The notes beneath the pieces were generated by a model, which was not told the DNA's origin, searched no databases, and saw nothing but the letters and a program-made list of their open reading frames with translations. From Treponema sp. (GTDB taxonomy: Bacteria; Spirochaetota; Spirochaetia; Treponematales; Treponemataceae): a stretch of DNA of 64,000 nt. Below are positions 25,055 to 33,900 of this stretch, piece after piece (within the stretch, counting starts at the first letter, position 1; every line of letters starts with the position of its first letter). Location of the stretch: the NCBI GenBank assembly GCA_017550685.1, contig JAFZOJ010000001.1, positions 1 through 64,000 of the forward strand, written 5' to 3'. A program made the position numbers and the translations under genes.

Positions 25055-26680
25055 TTACACAAATTTCAATTTTGCCGCTACATATACGAGAGTTGAATTC
25101 CAATAAATAGCAATTTCGTTGGTGCTGTAGCTTGGCTGTTCGTCTATAAAACAGCGCAGCGGCGGCAGATTAAGAGGGCCTAGCTTTTCCTTGGCACAGG
25201 CATCATAAAGTCCTTCGCATGGGCCGCCGCTCAACATTCCCGGCATAACCTGGCCTGTAGCTCCGGACGGTCTGTGATGTGGATTTTTTACGGTATTTAC
25301 ACCAAAGCCTGTTACATAGCAAATATTGTTTGGATTACAGCCAAGAACATAATCCATCTGTTTTTTGGCGGCTTCGTAATATTCGGTTTTTCCGGTAAGG
25401 TCATATGCAACAAGCAGCGCGTGTGCATCGTCGCATACATGGCCTGAGCTTCCCCACATTACACGCTCCATGCTGGTTCCAAAAGAAGCGGCCTGCGAAG
25501 TAGAAAGCAGTCTGTCTGCACTGTGCAAAAGGGAATCTGTAAGTGTCTGGACTGTTTTTTTATCCTGTATTTTATCTTTGGCTCGCAAAAACAGTTCTGT
25601 ACCGTAGCCGGCAACCATGCCCCAGCCAAAGCCTTCGAACCAGCGTTTCCATGGGCATTCCGGATCCTGCGGCATGGCAAGAACACTGTCACGCAGCTTC
25701 ATGGCTTTTTTTACATATTCGTTGTCACCTGTTCTCAGGAAAAGGGCTGCACAGGCAAAATAACGTTCGTCGGCGCTGGACCAGTCTCCGTAACCTCCGG
25801 TTGTAATTTCCGGCGGATTTTTATAGGGTTCTTCTTCGCTTTTTTCAAGATAGTCAAAGGCCAAGAGGGCTGCTTTCATAAGGCGGTCTGCAAAAGCCTT
25901 GTCAGATTCCCGGAAGAATTCTGAAGCAAAGGCCGTACAGCCTGCAAAATCGGCAGTGGCGGTTGTAGAAACAGGAGCAATAACAAGCTCATCCTTTTCG
26001 TCCTGTGGATTTATAAAGCCGCAGAAATGATAGCACGAAACCTTGTGGAAAACTCCTCCGTCTTCGCGCTGCATCTTGAGCATCCATTCAAGTTCAAAAC
26101 GTACTTCGGCAAGGATGTCGAAACTGGTTGCTTCGTTGCTGCGTGCGCTTTCTGCTTCGTAAGCCATAAGCAGATCCATAACAGCTTTAGAAGCCGCAAC
26201 AATATAGCGTCCGTAGTCTCCGGCATCGTGCCAGCCGCCATTAACTTCTTTTTTTATGTCTGTTCCGTAAATAACCGCTTTTTCTGCATGGCAGGCAGGA
26301 TGACTCCACACTCCCTCGTTTATTTCCTGGCCGCAGCGTGAAAGATAAAAATAATTGAGGGTTGCAAAATATATGTCGTTATATAATCCGTTTCCAATCT
26401 TTACAGGAAGACTTTCTGCGGTTTTTCCCTGACTGTCGGTTACCTTAAGGATATAGTTTCCCGGTGTTTTGAACTGCGAAAAATCAAGGCAGCATACACC
26501 TTCTCCGGCGACACGGTCGGTTTTTGGCTCGGGCACTGTTCCTTTGAACACAGGCTTGGAAGAAGCAGCATCTACGAGAATAAACTCTTCTCCGCCATTA
26601 AGAGCCGTACCATACGCAAATTTAGTTTTGTCAGGGTCATACCCAATCTGATTCACAAATAAAGCAAGTTTAATTTCCAT
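25055..26680 (-). CDS. Glycoside hydrolase family 9 enzyme without signal peptide
   Basis: 541 aa. An N-terminal Ig-like domain of the cellulase-N type (LFVNQIGYDPDKTKFA) is followed by the GH9 alpha-barrel. Catalytic landmarks: GGWHDAGDYGRY (nucleophile/base Asp pair), NPHHRPSG (substrate histidine) and, at the end, STNEIAIYWNS with the acid Glu. ATG 26680 is used because family similarity starts there; the longer frame to 26791 adds a low-complexity stretch and overlaps the divergent gene. No signal peptide is seen, so the enzyme should act on imported beta-glucan oligosaccharides in the cytoplasm (inference), like cellobiose- or oligoglucan-active GH9 enzymes. Confidence 0.9.
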   Translation of the reverse strand: MEIKLALFVNQIGYDPDKTKFAYGTALNGGEEFILVDAASSKPVFKGTVPEPKTDRVAGEGVCCLDFSQFKTPGNYILKVTDSQGKTAESLPVKIGNGLYNDIYFATLNYFYLSRCGQEINEGVWSHPACHAEKAVIYGTDIKKEVNGGWHDAGDYGRYIVAASKAVMDLLMAYEAESARSNEATSFDILAEVRFELEWMLKMQREDGGVFHKVSCYHFCGFINPQDEKDELVIAPVSTTATADFAGCTAFASEFFRESDKAFADRLMKAALLAFDYLEKSEEEPYKNPPEITTGGYGDWSSADERYFACAALFLRTGDNEYVKKAMKLRDSVLAMPQDPECPWKRWFEGFGWGMVAGYGTELFLRAKDKIQDKKTVQTLTDSLLHSADRLLSTSQAASFGTSMERVMWGSSGHVCDDAHALLVAYDLTGKTEYYEAAKKQMDYVLGCNPNNICYVTGFGVNTVKNPHHRPSGATGQVMPGMLSGGPCEGLYDACAKEKLGPLNLPPLRCFIDEQPSYSTNEIAIYWNSTLVYVAAKLKFV

Positions 26681-26772
26681 ATTTCCGATAATATATGAAG
26701 AAATAAACAAATAATTGAACAAAAATGTAATAAAATCGAATATAAAGTGTTTATAAAGAGAGGCAAGCATAT

Positions 26773-27891
26773 ATGAATAGTCACAAATCAAATATATATA
26801 AAATCTGCTTTTCGCTGATATTGCTTTTTTGTCTGGGCTGTTTCCGTCTGTGCGCTCAGAGCAATAATATTACCCCCGGACAGGCTCAGTCCATGCGCGA
26901 AAAATTTGTAGAAGAAATAAAGACACATATCGGTGCCCCTTATCAGTATGGAGCTGTAGGACCGGACAATTTTGACTGTTCAGGCCTCATTTATTATTCT
27001 GCAAGGGAATCAATCAAGGTGCAGCTGCCAAGAACTTCCAAGGCAATTTACAATTATGTCCGCATTATTCCCGACGAAAAACGAGAGCTTGGCGACCTGC
27101 TGTTTTTTAAGACAAATTCTTCGGCATCCATTACACATATTGGCGTTTATATAGGAAACAATCAGTTTATTTCTGCCATAAGTGACGGTCCGAACACCGG
27201 CGTAATAGTTTCTTCGCTTAATCAGGATTACTGGAAAAGCCGCTATGTTTCTACAGGCCAGTTTTTACCCTCCGGCAAGGCAGAGTACAAAAGCGGGAGC
27301 CAGCTTGAAGAAACTCCAATGGAAGAAGAAGACTTTGATGGTCAGTCGCAGGAGAGTTCTGTACCGGTAGTTTCAAAAGTCTTTGAAGACTGTGTAGTTT
27401 TTGATTCCTCTATTTTCTTTGACTGGTCGTTACTTTCTCCACGCCAATTTGTTTTCAGATACAGAGGAATTGATGCGGGACTTCATGTAAGCTATGAAAG
27501 TTGGAACCTTAATCCCGGTGCAGGATTTTTTCTGCGCTTTAATGCGGGATTAAATACCTTCCAGATTCCTGTGATTCTGAGCCTTACCATGAACGATTTT
27601 ATAAGGGTTTATGCAGGACCGGTTTTTACCTTTAAGCAGCCTACCCTTATAGATACAGATAAGGAAATAAAAGGTTCGGTTTTCCCGGGACTGATTGGAG
27701 TTTCGTTTTCAACCCCAAAGTGGAATATAGGCAAGGTGGCATTGCAGGCCGTACAGGACATAAGCTATACGGTTTACAACAGACTTGATGGAGCTGCCCT
27801 GCCATTTGTAGAATCTGCTGCGGCAGGCCTTGTACTTTATACAGGCGTACGCATTTCGGTTCCGCTTTCTGCTTTTTATAAGAGGAGTTGA
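26773..27891 (+). CDS. Exported NlpC/P60 endopeptidase with beta-rich C-terminal domain
   Basis: 372 aa. A signal peptide ends near FRLCAQ. Residues about 35-165 are the NlpC/P60 domain: GAPYQYGAVGPDNFDCSGLIYYS with the catalytic Cys, ELGDLLFF, and ITHIGVYIGNNQFISA with the catalytic His. The expected role is cleavage of peptidoglycan stem peptides. After a charged linker, residues about 210-372 alternate aromatic strands (GLHVSYESWNL, AGFFLRFNAGL, IRVYAGPVFTF, VRISVPLSAFY) and resemble an outer-membrane barrel, an unusual fusion. It is divergent from GH9 and directly followed by a lipoprotein gene. Confidence 0.88.
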   Translation: MNSHKSNIYKICFSLILLFCLGCFRLCAQSNNITPGQAQSMREKFVEEIKTHIGAPYQYGAVGPDNFDCSGLIYYSARESIKVQLPRTSKAIYNYVRIIPDEKRELGDLLFFKTNSSASITHIGVYIGNNQFISAISDGPNTGVIVSSLNQDYWKSRYVSTGQFLPSGKAEYKSGSQLEETPMEEEDFDGQSQESSVPVVSKVFEDCVVFDSSIFFDWSLLSPRQFVFRYRGIDAGLHVSYESWNLNPGAGFFLRFNAGLNTFQIPVILSLTMNDFIRVYAGPVFTFKQPTLIDTDKEIKGSVFPGLIGVSFSTPKWNIGKVALQAVQDISYTVYNRLDGAALPFVESAAAGLVLYTGVRISVPLSAFYKRS

Positions 27892-27893
27892 TG

Positions 27894-28547
27894 ATGAAAA
27901 AATCTTTAAGAAAAATACTTTTTGCAGCCGCTGTCTGCGTTTTTGCAGCATTCAGTTTTGCGTCCTGCACAAGCGAAATTAGTCTTGAGTTTAAAAAAGA
28001 CGGAACTGTAGATGTTGTTTTTAATGGTAGTGCAGGAAAAGCCTTTGCCGCAATGATCCGTTCTGCCGCAGGCTTGTCGGGCGACGCTTCTTCCAATGTA
28101 ATTTTTGACACCAAGGACATTGAATACGAGATGTCCAGTAACGGGTTTTCTAATGTAAAGGCTGTTTCAAAAACAGGCACAGACCTTAGCGTAAGCATGA
28201 CAGACAAAAACGGAAAATCTGCATTGTTCAGCTCAGGTGTTGTAAAGGTAGAAAACAAAAAGCTTTCTGCAGTCCTTACACCGGAAAAACTCGTAGACTT
28301 TTACAGCAAAGCAGACAGCCAGACCGTTCAGTTTATGGACATGCTTCTGGCCCCGGTTTTTAACGACGAAAAAATGAGCGAAGAAGAATATCTGGAAGTT
28401 CTGGCCTCTTTTTACGGAGAAGAAATTGCCGAAGAAATGCGCGATGCAGACTTTAGAATTACCCTTAAAAATCCTGACGGAACCAAACTTACCCAGACCA
28501 TTAAAATCACAAAGCTTCTTACACTTGACGAGGTAGTCAGATTCTAG
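27894..28547 (+). CDS. Lipoprotein of unknown function
   Basis: 217 aa. ATG 27894 is 6 bases after AGAGGAG; an ATG at 27891 and a TTG at 27888 are also in frame. A hydrophobic signal ends in a spirochaetal lipobox FSFASC, so it should be a lipid-anchored envelope protein. The mature part (EISLEFKKDGTVDVVFNG, then SMTDKNGKSALFSS) is short-strand rich and resembles small spirochaetal lipoproteins, with no recognised domain. It is coupled to the NlpC/P60 gene. Confidence 0.8.
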   Translation: MKKSLRKILFAAAVCVFAAFSFASCTSEISLEFKKDGTVDVVFNGSAGKAFAAMIRSAAGLSGDASSNVIFDTKDIEYEMSSNGFSNVKAVSKTGTDLSVSMTDKNGKSALFSSGVVKVENKKLSAVLTPEKLVDFYSKADSQTVQFMDMLLAPVFNDEKMSEEEYLEVLASFYGEEIAEEMRDADFRITLKNPDGTKLTQTIKITKLLTLDEVVRF

Positions 28548-28565
28548 GTTTTAGTTTTTGGGGAT

Positions 28566-28883
28566 TTATTTAACGTATGTTTCTACTACTGAATTGTCTG
28601 CATTGCTGTAGGGAGCAGGAACATATTTGTCGGCGTTCCAGTCGTTTTCCCATTTTGCATTGTCTAAAAGGTAGCGGAACTGATATTCGCGGTTGGCATC
28701 AAGCTCCAGTGAAACAGAAAAGGAGCCGTCTTTAGCAGGCTTCATTGGTGTGGTAGTACTGCTCCAGCTGTTAAAATCCCCTGCTATGTTGATCTGCTTT
28801 GCACCCTGAGCAGCTTCTCGAGTCACTGTGAATGTTACAGTACATTTTGTCTTATCATCAGAAAAAGACTTTTTTAAACCCAT
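28566..28883 (-). CDS. Stand-alone CBM48 (isoamylase N-terminal-like) glycogen-binding protein
   Basis: 105 aa. The whole protein is one CBM48/E-set domain: KQINIAGDFNSWSSTTTPMK, then FSVSLELDANREYQFRYLLDNAKWEND, with the Trp and Asn residues that bind alpha-glucan. There is no signal peptide, so it acts in the cytoplasm, presumably on glycogen and possibly as a targeting partner of GlgP or other glycogen enzymes. GGAG precedes the ATG. It converges with the lipoprotein gene, with 18 bp between the two stops. Confidence 0.9.
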   Translation of the reverse strand: MGLKKSFSDDKTKCTVTFTVTREAAQGAKQINIAGDFNSWSSTTTPMKPAKDGSFSVSLELDANREYQFRYLLDNAKWENDWNADKYVPAPYSNADNSVVETYVK

Positions 28884-28968
28884 TTTTAACTCCGTAAGAA
28901 GAAATACCCCTGCCGCTTATAAAAATACTTTATTATAGAAAAAAATGCAAGATGCTATAATTGGAACA

Positions 28969-29024
28969 TTGACAGCTGCCAGATTGTGCCTTATAATTTA
29001 GCTAATTTCAATATTTTTAGCCAA
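28969..29024 (+). promoter_or_regulatory. phd/vapC promoter with direct repeats
   Basis: A perfect consensus promoter: TTGACA (28969-28974), 17 bp, TATAAT (28992-28997). Two TTAGCYAA boxes follow at 28998-29005 and 29017-29024, 19 bp apart start to start (about two helical turns), straddling the expected start of transcription near 29004. They are good candidates for the antitoxin binding site. Confidence 0.7.
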
Positions 29025-29044
29025 ATAAAAAGGAGCGTAGAATT

Positions 29045-29335
29045 ATGCGTCAGGTTTCGGTTGGTGAAGCTAAAAACAAACTTCCTTATTTTCTTCATCT
29101 GGCAGAAAAGGGTGAGCAGATTCAAATTACCCGCCATGGAAAAATGGTTGCTCTTTTAAATGGAGTTGAACAGAATGAAATTTTAAGCAAAAAACAGCGC
29201 TTTCTTGATTCTGTCCAGAACTGGAGAAAGAAAAATGCCGAGTGGCTTTTGTCAGATTCAGAAGCGGCAGATATTTTTGCACGCAACAGGCAGCTTGAAA
29301 ATGATGTGCGCCATGCAGAGGATTTTGGCTTATGA
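29045..29335 (+). CDS. Phd/YefM-type antitoxin
   Basis: 96 aa. N-terminal DNA-binding part matches the Phd family: RQVSVGEAKNKLPYFLHLAEKGEQIQITRHGKMVALL. The C-terminal half is charged and probably wraps around the VapC toxin. AGGAG is 9 bases before the ATG. Its TGA overlaps the toxin ATG (ATGA, 29332-29335), coupling the two. Confidence 0.92.
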   Translation: MRQVSVGEAKNKLPYFLHLAEKGEQIQITRHGKMVALLNGVEQNEILSKKQRFLDSVQNWRKKNAEWLLSDSEAADIFARNRQLENDVRHAEDFGL

Positions 29336-29766
29336 GTCAGTTAATTTACCTGCTTGATACAAACATCATTTCGGAGCCAACAAAAGCTCAAGCCTCGGAT
29401 AAAGTAATCCAAAAGCTCGCTGAAAACCTTGAATATTCAGGCATAAGCTCTATTGTTTGGGCCGAAACCTTAACCGGTGTAAAACAACTGCCCGACGGCA
29501 AAAGAAAAACCGGCCTTTTTGACTACCTTGTCGAAAATGTTCAGAAAATGTACGAAATTATTCCTTTTGATGCAAGTTGTGCAAGCATTTACTCCGACCT
29601 TGCCCAAAAACTCAAAGAATCAGGCTCCCCCGCCCCGCAATTCGATCTTCTCATAGCCGCCACCGCAATTGCCAACAACCTCATCCTTGTTACCCGCAAC
29701 ACCCAGGATTTTGAAACCATTACAAAAGTGTCTAATCTTATGATTGAGAATTGGTTTGAGGGATAA
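29332..29766 (+). CDS. vapC: VapC-type PIN ribonuclease toxin
   Basis: 144 aa. PIN-domain acidic residues are visible: YLLDTNIISEP (first Asp), VWAETLTG (Glu), FDLLIAATAIANNLILVTRNTQDFE (two Asp), forming the Mg-dependent nuclease site. VapC toxins cut tRNA or rRNA when not bound by their antitoxin. A bidirectional terminator follows 2 bp after the stop. Confidence 0.93.
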   Translation: MSQLIYLLDTNIISEPTKAQASDKVIQKLAENLEYSGISSIVWAETLTGVKQLPDGKRKTGLFDYLVENVQKMYEIIPFDASCASIYSDLAQKLKESGSPAPQFDLLIAATAIANNLILVTRNTQDFETITKVSNLMIENWFEG

Positions 29767-29767
29767 A

Positions 29768-29799
29768 AAAACGGCTTCCATGAAGATAAAAGCCGTTTT
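29768..29799. terminator. Bidirectional terminator between vapC and the lipoprotein gene
   Basis: Arms AAAACGGCTT (29768-29777) and AAGCCGTTTT (29790-29799) give a perfect 10-bp stem with a 12-base loop. The minus-strand tail is TTTTTTAT and the plus-strand tail starts inside TTTT, so it serves both converging genes. Confidence 0.8.
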
Positions 29800-29823
29800 A
29801 AAAGTTAGTTCACAACTCTTTTT

Positions 29824-32271
29824 TTACTCCCTGTAAGAATAAAGTGAACGTTCGCTTGTAAAATAAAAATTTCCGTTATAAGAAAGACCATCCCCATAAC
29901 TTATATATGGTTTGCATTTATCATTAAATGGATCACCTGAGCCTGTAACATTTTTACTATTCGTAAAATATACCGCTCTTGTTTTCTGAGTTGTAAAATC
30001 AAAACTTATAAGTGAGCCATTGTAACCACTGTAATATATTTTTTTATTACCAGATGTCTGATGAATTTTAAAAACCTGATCTGAATTGTCATCCATATAC
30101 AGCAAATCCTTGTTCAACTCTTTTACAGATGAGCCGTCAAAATATGAAAGCTCTCCAGTGTATCCATTATTGTCATAAGAATCGTTTTGTTTAATCCAAT
30201 AAATCGAATCTCCGTCTCTAAAAACATAGTTGCATTCGTATGACTTTACTGTTGTTCCATCATATATTACACACCAGTAAGGGTTATAAAAAACAATAGA
30301 ATCTCCGACTGTATAATATTCAAATTCAGTGTAGTCATATTTTTCAAGCAAAAGGGCTGTTAATTCATTTTCTACAAGTTCTGGAGTTTTTGTACCGTTT
30401 ATAATGTAATACTTACCTTTATCTCGCAGTTTTATATATGCTTTATCTTTATAAACAAACGGTCTTACACCTTCACTATCAGAAACTTTCTGATAACTTT
30501 CGTCTGAGAGTTTTAAAGCATAAATCTCATAAGAAAAGTCATAATATAGATAATTTGAATCAGCACATATGATATTATAAACGCTTGAATCACCCTTATC
30601 ATTTGTTTGGACCTGAGAAATTTGATTTGTATTTAAATCAATTTTATGAAGTTTCAAAGCACCGCTGCCATGCAACACCCGGTCATCGGCATAATAAATT
30701 ACGTCTCCACATTTTACTGCCTTAGAAAGATCTATACCTGTATTAGATGAGGTAAGTTTTTCAAGTCCCTTACTTCCAAGTTTATAAAGCCATTGCTCTG
30801 TATTACTATGTATTATTCTCTGATTAAAATATAACTCATCTCCAACCCTAAGACTGTCGTAACCATAACTAGCATCCAGTTCTGTAAATGTATTATCTTC
30901 GTTCAAGCAGTAAATCACTCTTGAAGTACTTACATTTGAATAAAAATATGCTTTACCACCGTAAACACCTAAAGGCTTGTAGTTAAATGTTTCTTGAACA
31001 AGTTCAGGTTCCTTTTCGGGTTCTGTATAAAAAGTATAATAAATCGGAGTCTGCTTATAAGATTCAGTTAAAGAACCGGAATAATCTTCATAATCATATG
31101 TAAAGATAACTTCAAAAATAAAACCACCTTCTTCTGTGTTAGAAGTGGAAAGGTTAAAATTATATGTATCTGCCGGATGTAAGAATTCCAGAGATTCTGT
31201 TGGATATTGAACTTCTGTTATTTTTTGAATTTTTTGACATATTTGATCGATTGGATAACTTGAACCTGTGTAATAAGGAATTGTTTTATATAAGTTTACC
31301 TCCGCACTTACATTTAAAGGCAGATAAGCAGCGGTATTTTCCAATGTAAAATTAAAGGTGCCCTTATTAGTTTTATCAACATACACTGTCCCTTCTGTTT
31401 CTGGAGTAAGCTTTAATAAAGGCCTGTAGGTATCGGTTGTAAGGATTTTGAGATTAATATCCAAAGTTTCTGTTGTTTCTGCTCCATCATTTACGACAAA
31501 AGAAATTTTCCCGATGTTTACTCCAAGTGTACTTGTATAAGAGGCAAGAGTCAGATTTAATTCAGCACCTGGACCAAACTCTATATTTTTCAAATCCCTA
31601 TAAAGGAACGTTGTGTTTGTTCCATTATTTACAAGAGAACAATTTCCATCGGTGTGAAAAGCATTTTTATTTGTTATACTTGAACTTACAAAAGTTAGTG
31701 ATTTTTCTCCATTGTTTTTAATCGTAAGAACAGATTTAGTAGTATATCCTTTTCTATTGTTAGGCAGTGTCAAATAATCTGTTGGTGTGATTGTATGATT
31801 ATAGTTATCTGTTATCATAAGACCGTTAAGGATTGAATTGGCAGGAAGTACGGCCGCTTTTATTTTTAATGTAAAAGTTCCCGTTACATTGCTACCGTCT
31901 TTTGCCTTTGCAGTAATCGCAACGGAGTCTGCTGCTTTTATAGCGGAAACAAGACCGCCTGCATCTACTATCGCACAGTCTGTATTAGAACTAAGCCATT
32001 CAATCTGTTTGTTGCTTGCATTTTCCGGTGCGACTGTTGCAGTAAGCTGCAAAGTTGAACCTTCTTCAATTTCTACAACATTTGATTCACTCGTAATTAA
32101 AATAGAAGTAACTTTTACCTTTGGCGAAACTGGTTCTGTAGTTCCAGAATTCGAACCAGGTGTTGTAGAACTAGTAGCTTCTGACTCCGATCCAGGTGTA
32201 GCAGAACCTGTACATCCAAATAACAGACAAATACCGGCAACAACCAGTAATGTTTCAATAAACTTTTTCAT
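29824..32271 (-). CDS. Large lipoprotein with Ig-like domain and beta-propeller-like repeats
   Basis: 815 aa. Signal with lipobox LLFGC, then a Ser/Thr/Gly/Pro-rich linker. About residues 50-140 form a Big_2-type Ig domain (ILITSESNVVEIEEGSTL, TATVAPENASNKQIEWLSSN). Residues about 150-420 look like further beta-sandwich domains. From about 430 to the end come repeated propeller-like blades (KAYFYSNVSTSRVIYCLNED, DELYFNQRIIHSNTEQWLYKL, KKIYYSGYNGSLISFDF). It is probably a surface-exposed binding lipoprotein; the ligand is unknown. It shares its terminator with vapC. Confidence 0.82.
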   Translation of the reverse strand: MKKFIETLLVVAGICLLFGCTGSATPGSESEATSSTTPGSNSGTTEPVSPKVKVTSILITSESNVVEIEEGSTLQLTATVAPENASNKQIEWLSSNTDCAIVDAGGLVSAIKAADSVAITAKAKDGSNVTGTFTLKIKAAVLPANSILNGLMITDNYNHTITPTDYLTLPNNRKGYTTKSVLTIKNNGEKSLTFVSSSITNKNAFHTDGNCSLVNNGTNTTFLYRDLKNIEFGPGAELNLTLASYTSTLGVNIGKISFVVNDGAETTETLDINLKILTTDTYRPLLKLTPETEGTVYVDKTNKGTFNFTLENTAAYLPLNVSAEVNLYKTIPYYTGSSYPIDQICQKIQKITEVQYPTESLEFLHPADTYNFNLSTSNTEEGGFIFEVIFTYDYEDYSGSLTESYKQTPIYYTFYTEPEKEPELVQETFNYKPLGVYGGKAYFYSNVSTSRVIYCLNEDNTFTELDASYGYDSLRVGDELYFNQRIIHSNTEQWLYKLGSKGLEKLTSSNTGIDLSKAVKCGDVIYYADDRVLHGSGALKLHKIDLNTNQISQVQTNDKGDSSVYNIICADSNYLYYDFSYEIYALKLSDESYQKVSDSEGVRPFVYKDKAYIKLRDKGKYYIINGTKTPELVENELTALLLEKYDYTEFEYYTVGDSIVFYNPYWCVIYDGTTVKSYECNYVFRDGDSIYWIKQNDSYDNNGYTGELSYFDGSSVKELNKDLLYMDDNSDQVFKIHQTSGNKKIYYSGYNGSLISFDFTTQKTRAVYFTNSKNVTGSGDPFNDKCKPYISYGDGLSYNGNFYFTSERSLYSYRE

Positions 32272-32577
32272 AAATCCTCCAGTTTTTTCATATTTAAAAC
32301 AAAAAAAGACAGACTATCACACCAAGCAGTGTAAAAATCTGTCTATAAATTTAACAAAAAAATTGAAAGTATCTTCTATCTGAGTTCTGAGTTCTGAGTT
32401 CTGAGTTCTGAGTTCTGAGTTCTGACATTTAACAACCTTTTTTTACTTAATCTTTATAATTTAATTATAAGGGATATAAATGATTATTGCAATTATTATT
32501 CTAAAAAAAATACAACATGAATGATTTTCGGTAAACCATGCAAACTTTTTGGGAATAATTATACGCGTGACAAATTC
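32272..32577. other. Intergenic region between the lipoprotein gene and the metK promoter
   Basis: Holds a heptamer tandem repeat (32380-32425), an inverted repeat AGACAGA (32307-32313)/TCTGTCT (32338-32344) in the leader of the minus-strand lipoprotein gene, and otherwise AT-rich sequence. No gene was found. Confidence 0.6.
32380..32425. repeat. Heptanucleotide tandem repeat (CTGAGTT)6.5
   Basis: Six perfect CTGAGTT units plus CTGA. Short perfect tandem repeats with a unit not divisible by three vary in copy number by slippage. It lies about 110 bp upstream of the start codon of the large lipoprotein gene, where a change in length could alter promoter spacing. Confidence 0.9.
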
Positions 32578-32606
32578 TTGCACAATTCCCCACTTTGCAC
32601 TATTAT
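32578..32606 (+). promoter_or_regulatory. Promoter of the metK operon
   Basis: TTGCAC (32578-32583), 17 bp, TATTAT (32601-32606). The predicted start near 32613 gives an 85-nt leader with alternative structures. Confidence 0.55.
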
Positions 32607-32612
32607 CATAGT

Positions 32613-32697
32613 TGAAATCCGTCGATTTAATCCAAATTGCAGAACGGAAACCGCCGCGGTGGGTGGTCGGTAAATCTTGCTAAAGAGGAGGTCCAAT
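32613..32697 (+). promoter_or_regulatory. Structured metK leader, candidate regulatory RNA
   Basis: GATTTA (32624-32629) can pair upstream with AAATC (32615-32619; 5-bp hairpin, CGTC loop) or downstream with TAAATC (32671-32676; a 6-bp closing helix). These pairings are mutually exclusive. Inside the large closure lie ACCGCC (32650-32655) pairing with GGTGGT-type sequence and a G-rich run GGTGGGTGGTCGG (32658-32670) that could also form a two-tetrad G-quadruplex. GAGGAGG of metK is 10 nt downstream of the closing arm. It does not match the SAM-I, SAM-II or SAM-III consensus as I know them. The position before the SAM synthetase gene suggests, but does not show, SAM control. Confidence 0.4.
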
Positions 32698-33900
32698 ATG
32701 GACGCTATCTTAAACAAAAATCACTACTTATTTACATCTGAATCTGTTGGAGAAGGACATCCCGACAAATTATGCGATCAGATTTCGGACGCAGTACTTG
32801 ATTACTGCCTTAGTCTTGACCCGGAAGCACATGTTGCCTGCGAAACCTTTGCAACAACAAACTTTGTGCTTACCGGTGGAGAAATCGGCTTTAAAAAACA
32901 GGATATCGATATTGATGCCCTTCATACAAAAATCGAAGAAATTGCACGCAATGTTGCCAAAGAAATAGGCTACGACAGCGAAGAAAAGGGTCTTGATTAC
33001 AAAACCTTTGAATTTATGAACCGTCTTCACGCTCAGTCTGATGATATAAGCCAGGGAGTTGACGGAACCGGCCTTAAGGAATACGAAGGCCAGCAGGGAG
33101 CCGGAGACCAGGGAATGATGTTCGGCTTTGCCTGTAACGAAACCCCAAGCCTTATGCCTGCCCCGGTTTATTATTCACACCAGATTCTGCTTCGTGCAGC
33201 CAAGCTTCGTAAGAGCGGCCAGATTGCATGGCTGCGCCCGGATGCAAAAAGCCAGGTAACAATTGAATACGAAGGTCACAAGCCTGTACGTATTGATGCT
33301 GTTGTAGTTTCTCACCAGCACGACCCTGAAATTACCCACGAACAGATTGAAAAGACTATTATAGAAGAAATAATTAAGCCTGTACTTGAACCAACCGGCC
33401 TTTTGGATGACCGCACAAAATTCTACATCAACCCTACCGGACGCTTTGTAAAGGGTGGCCCGGACGGAGATTCAGGTCTTACAGGACGCAAAATCATTGT
33501 AGATACTTATGGCGGCATGGGTCGTCATGGTGGTGGTGCATTCAGCGGAAAGGATCCTAGTAAAGTAGACCGTTCTGCCGCCTACATGGCACGCTATATT
33601 GCCAAAAACATTGTAGCAGCCCAGCTTGCAGAACGCGCAGAAGTTCAACTGGCATATGCAATTGGTGTACCGTTCCCTGTAAGCATTATGGTAGAAACCT
33701 TTGGTACCGAAAAATGCGACAAGGTCAAGCTCATTGCAGCCGTAGAAAAAACCTTTGACTGCACACCTGCCGGAATCAGCCGCACACTGGGACTTAAAGC
33801 TCCAATCTATGCCAAAACCGCAAGCTACGGACACTTTGGCCGCGACGGCTTTCCTTGGGAAAAAACCGACAAGTCAGAAGAACTTAAAAAGAATTTGTGA
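32698..33900 (+). CDS. metK: S-adenosylmethionine synthetase
   Basis: 400 aa. Makes SAM from methionine and ATP in the cytoplasm. Motifs: [21 protein letters not shown] near the N-terminus (given in part), [12 protein letters not shown], and the phosphate-loop-like [21 protein letters not shown] 32698 follows GAGGAGG by 6 bases; a TTG at 32677 is in frame but lies in the leader structure. First gene of a plus-strand run; its TGA overlaps the GTG of the GGDEF gene. Confidence 0.97.
   Translation: MDAILNKNHYLFTSESVGEGHPDKLCDQISDAVLDYCLSLDPEAHVACETFATTNFVLTGGEIGFKKQDIDIDALHTKIEEIARNVAKEIGYDSEEKGLDYKTFEFMNRLHAQSDDISQGVDGTGLKEYEGQQGAGDQGMMFGFACNETPSLMPAPVYYSHQILLRAAKLRKSGQIAWLRPDAKSQVTIEYEGHKPVRIDAVVVSHQHDPEITHEQIEKTIIEEIIKPVLEPTGLLDDRTKFYINPTGRFVKGGPDGDSGLTGRKIIVDTYGGMGRHGGGAFSGKDPSKVDRSAAYMARYIAKNIVAAQLAERAEVQLAYAIGVPFPVSIMVETFGTEKCDKVKLIAAVEKTFDCTPAGISRTLGLKAPIYAKTASYGHFGRDGFPWEKTDKSEELKKNL

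Noticed and set aside
32613..32697. Known SAM-I, SAM-II, SAM-III or cobalamin riboswitch before metK
   Set aside because: The length and core sequences do not fit any of these patterns; kept only as an unassigned structured leader.
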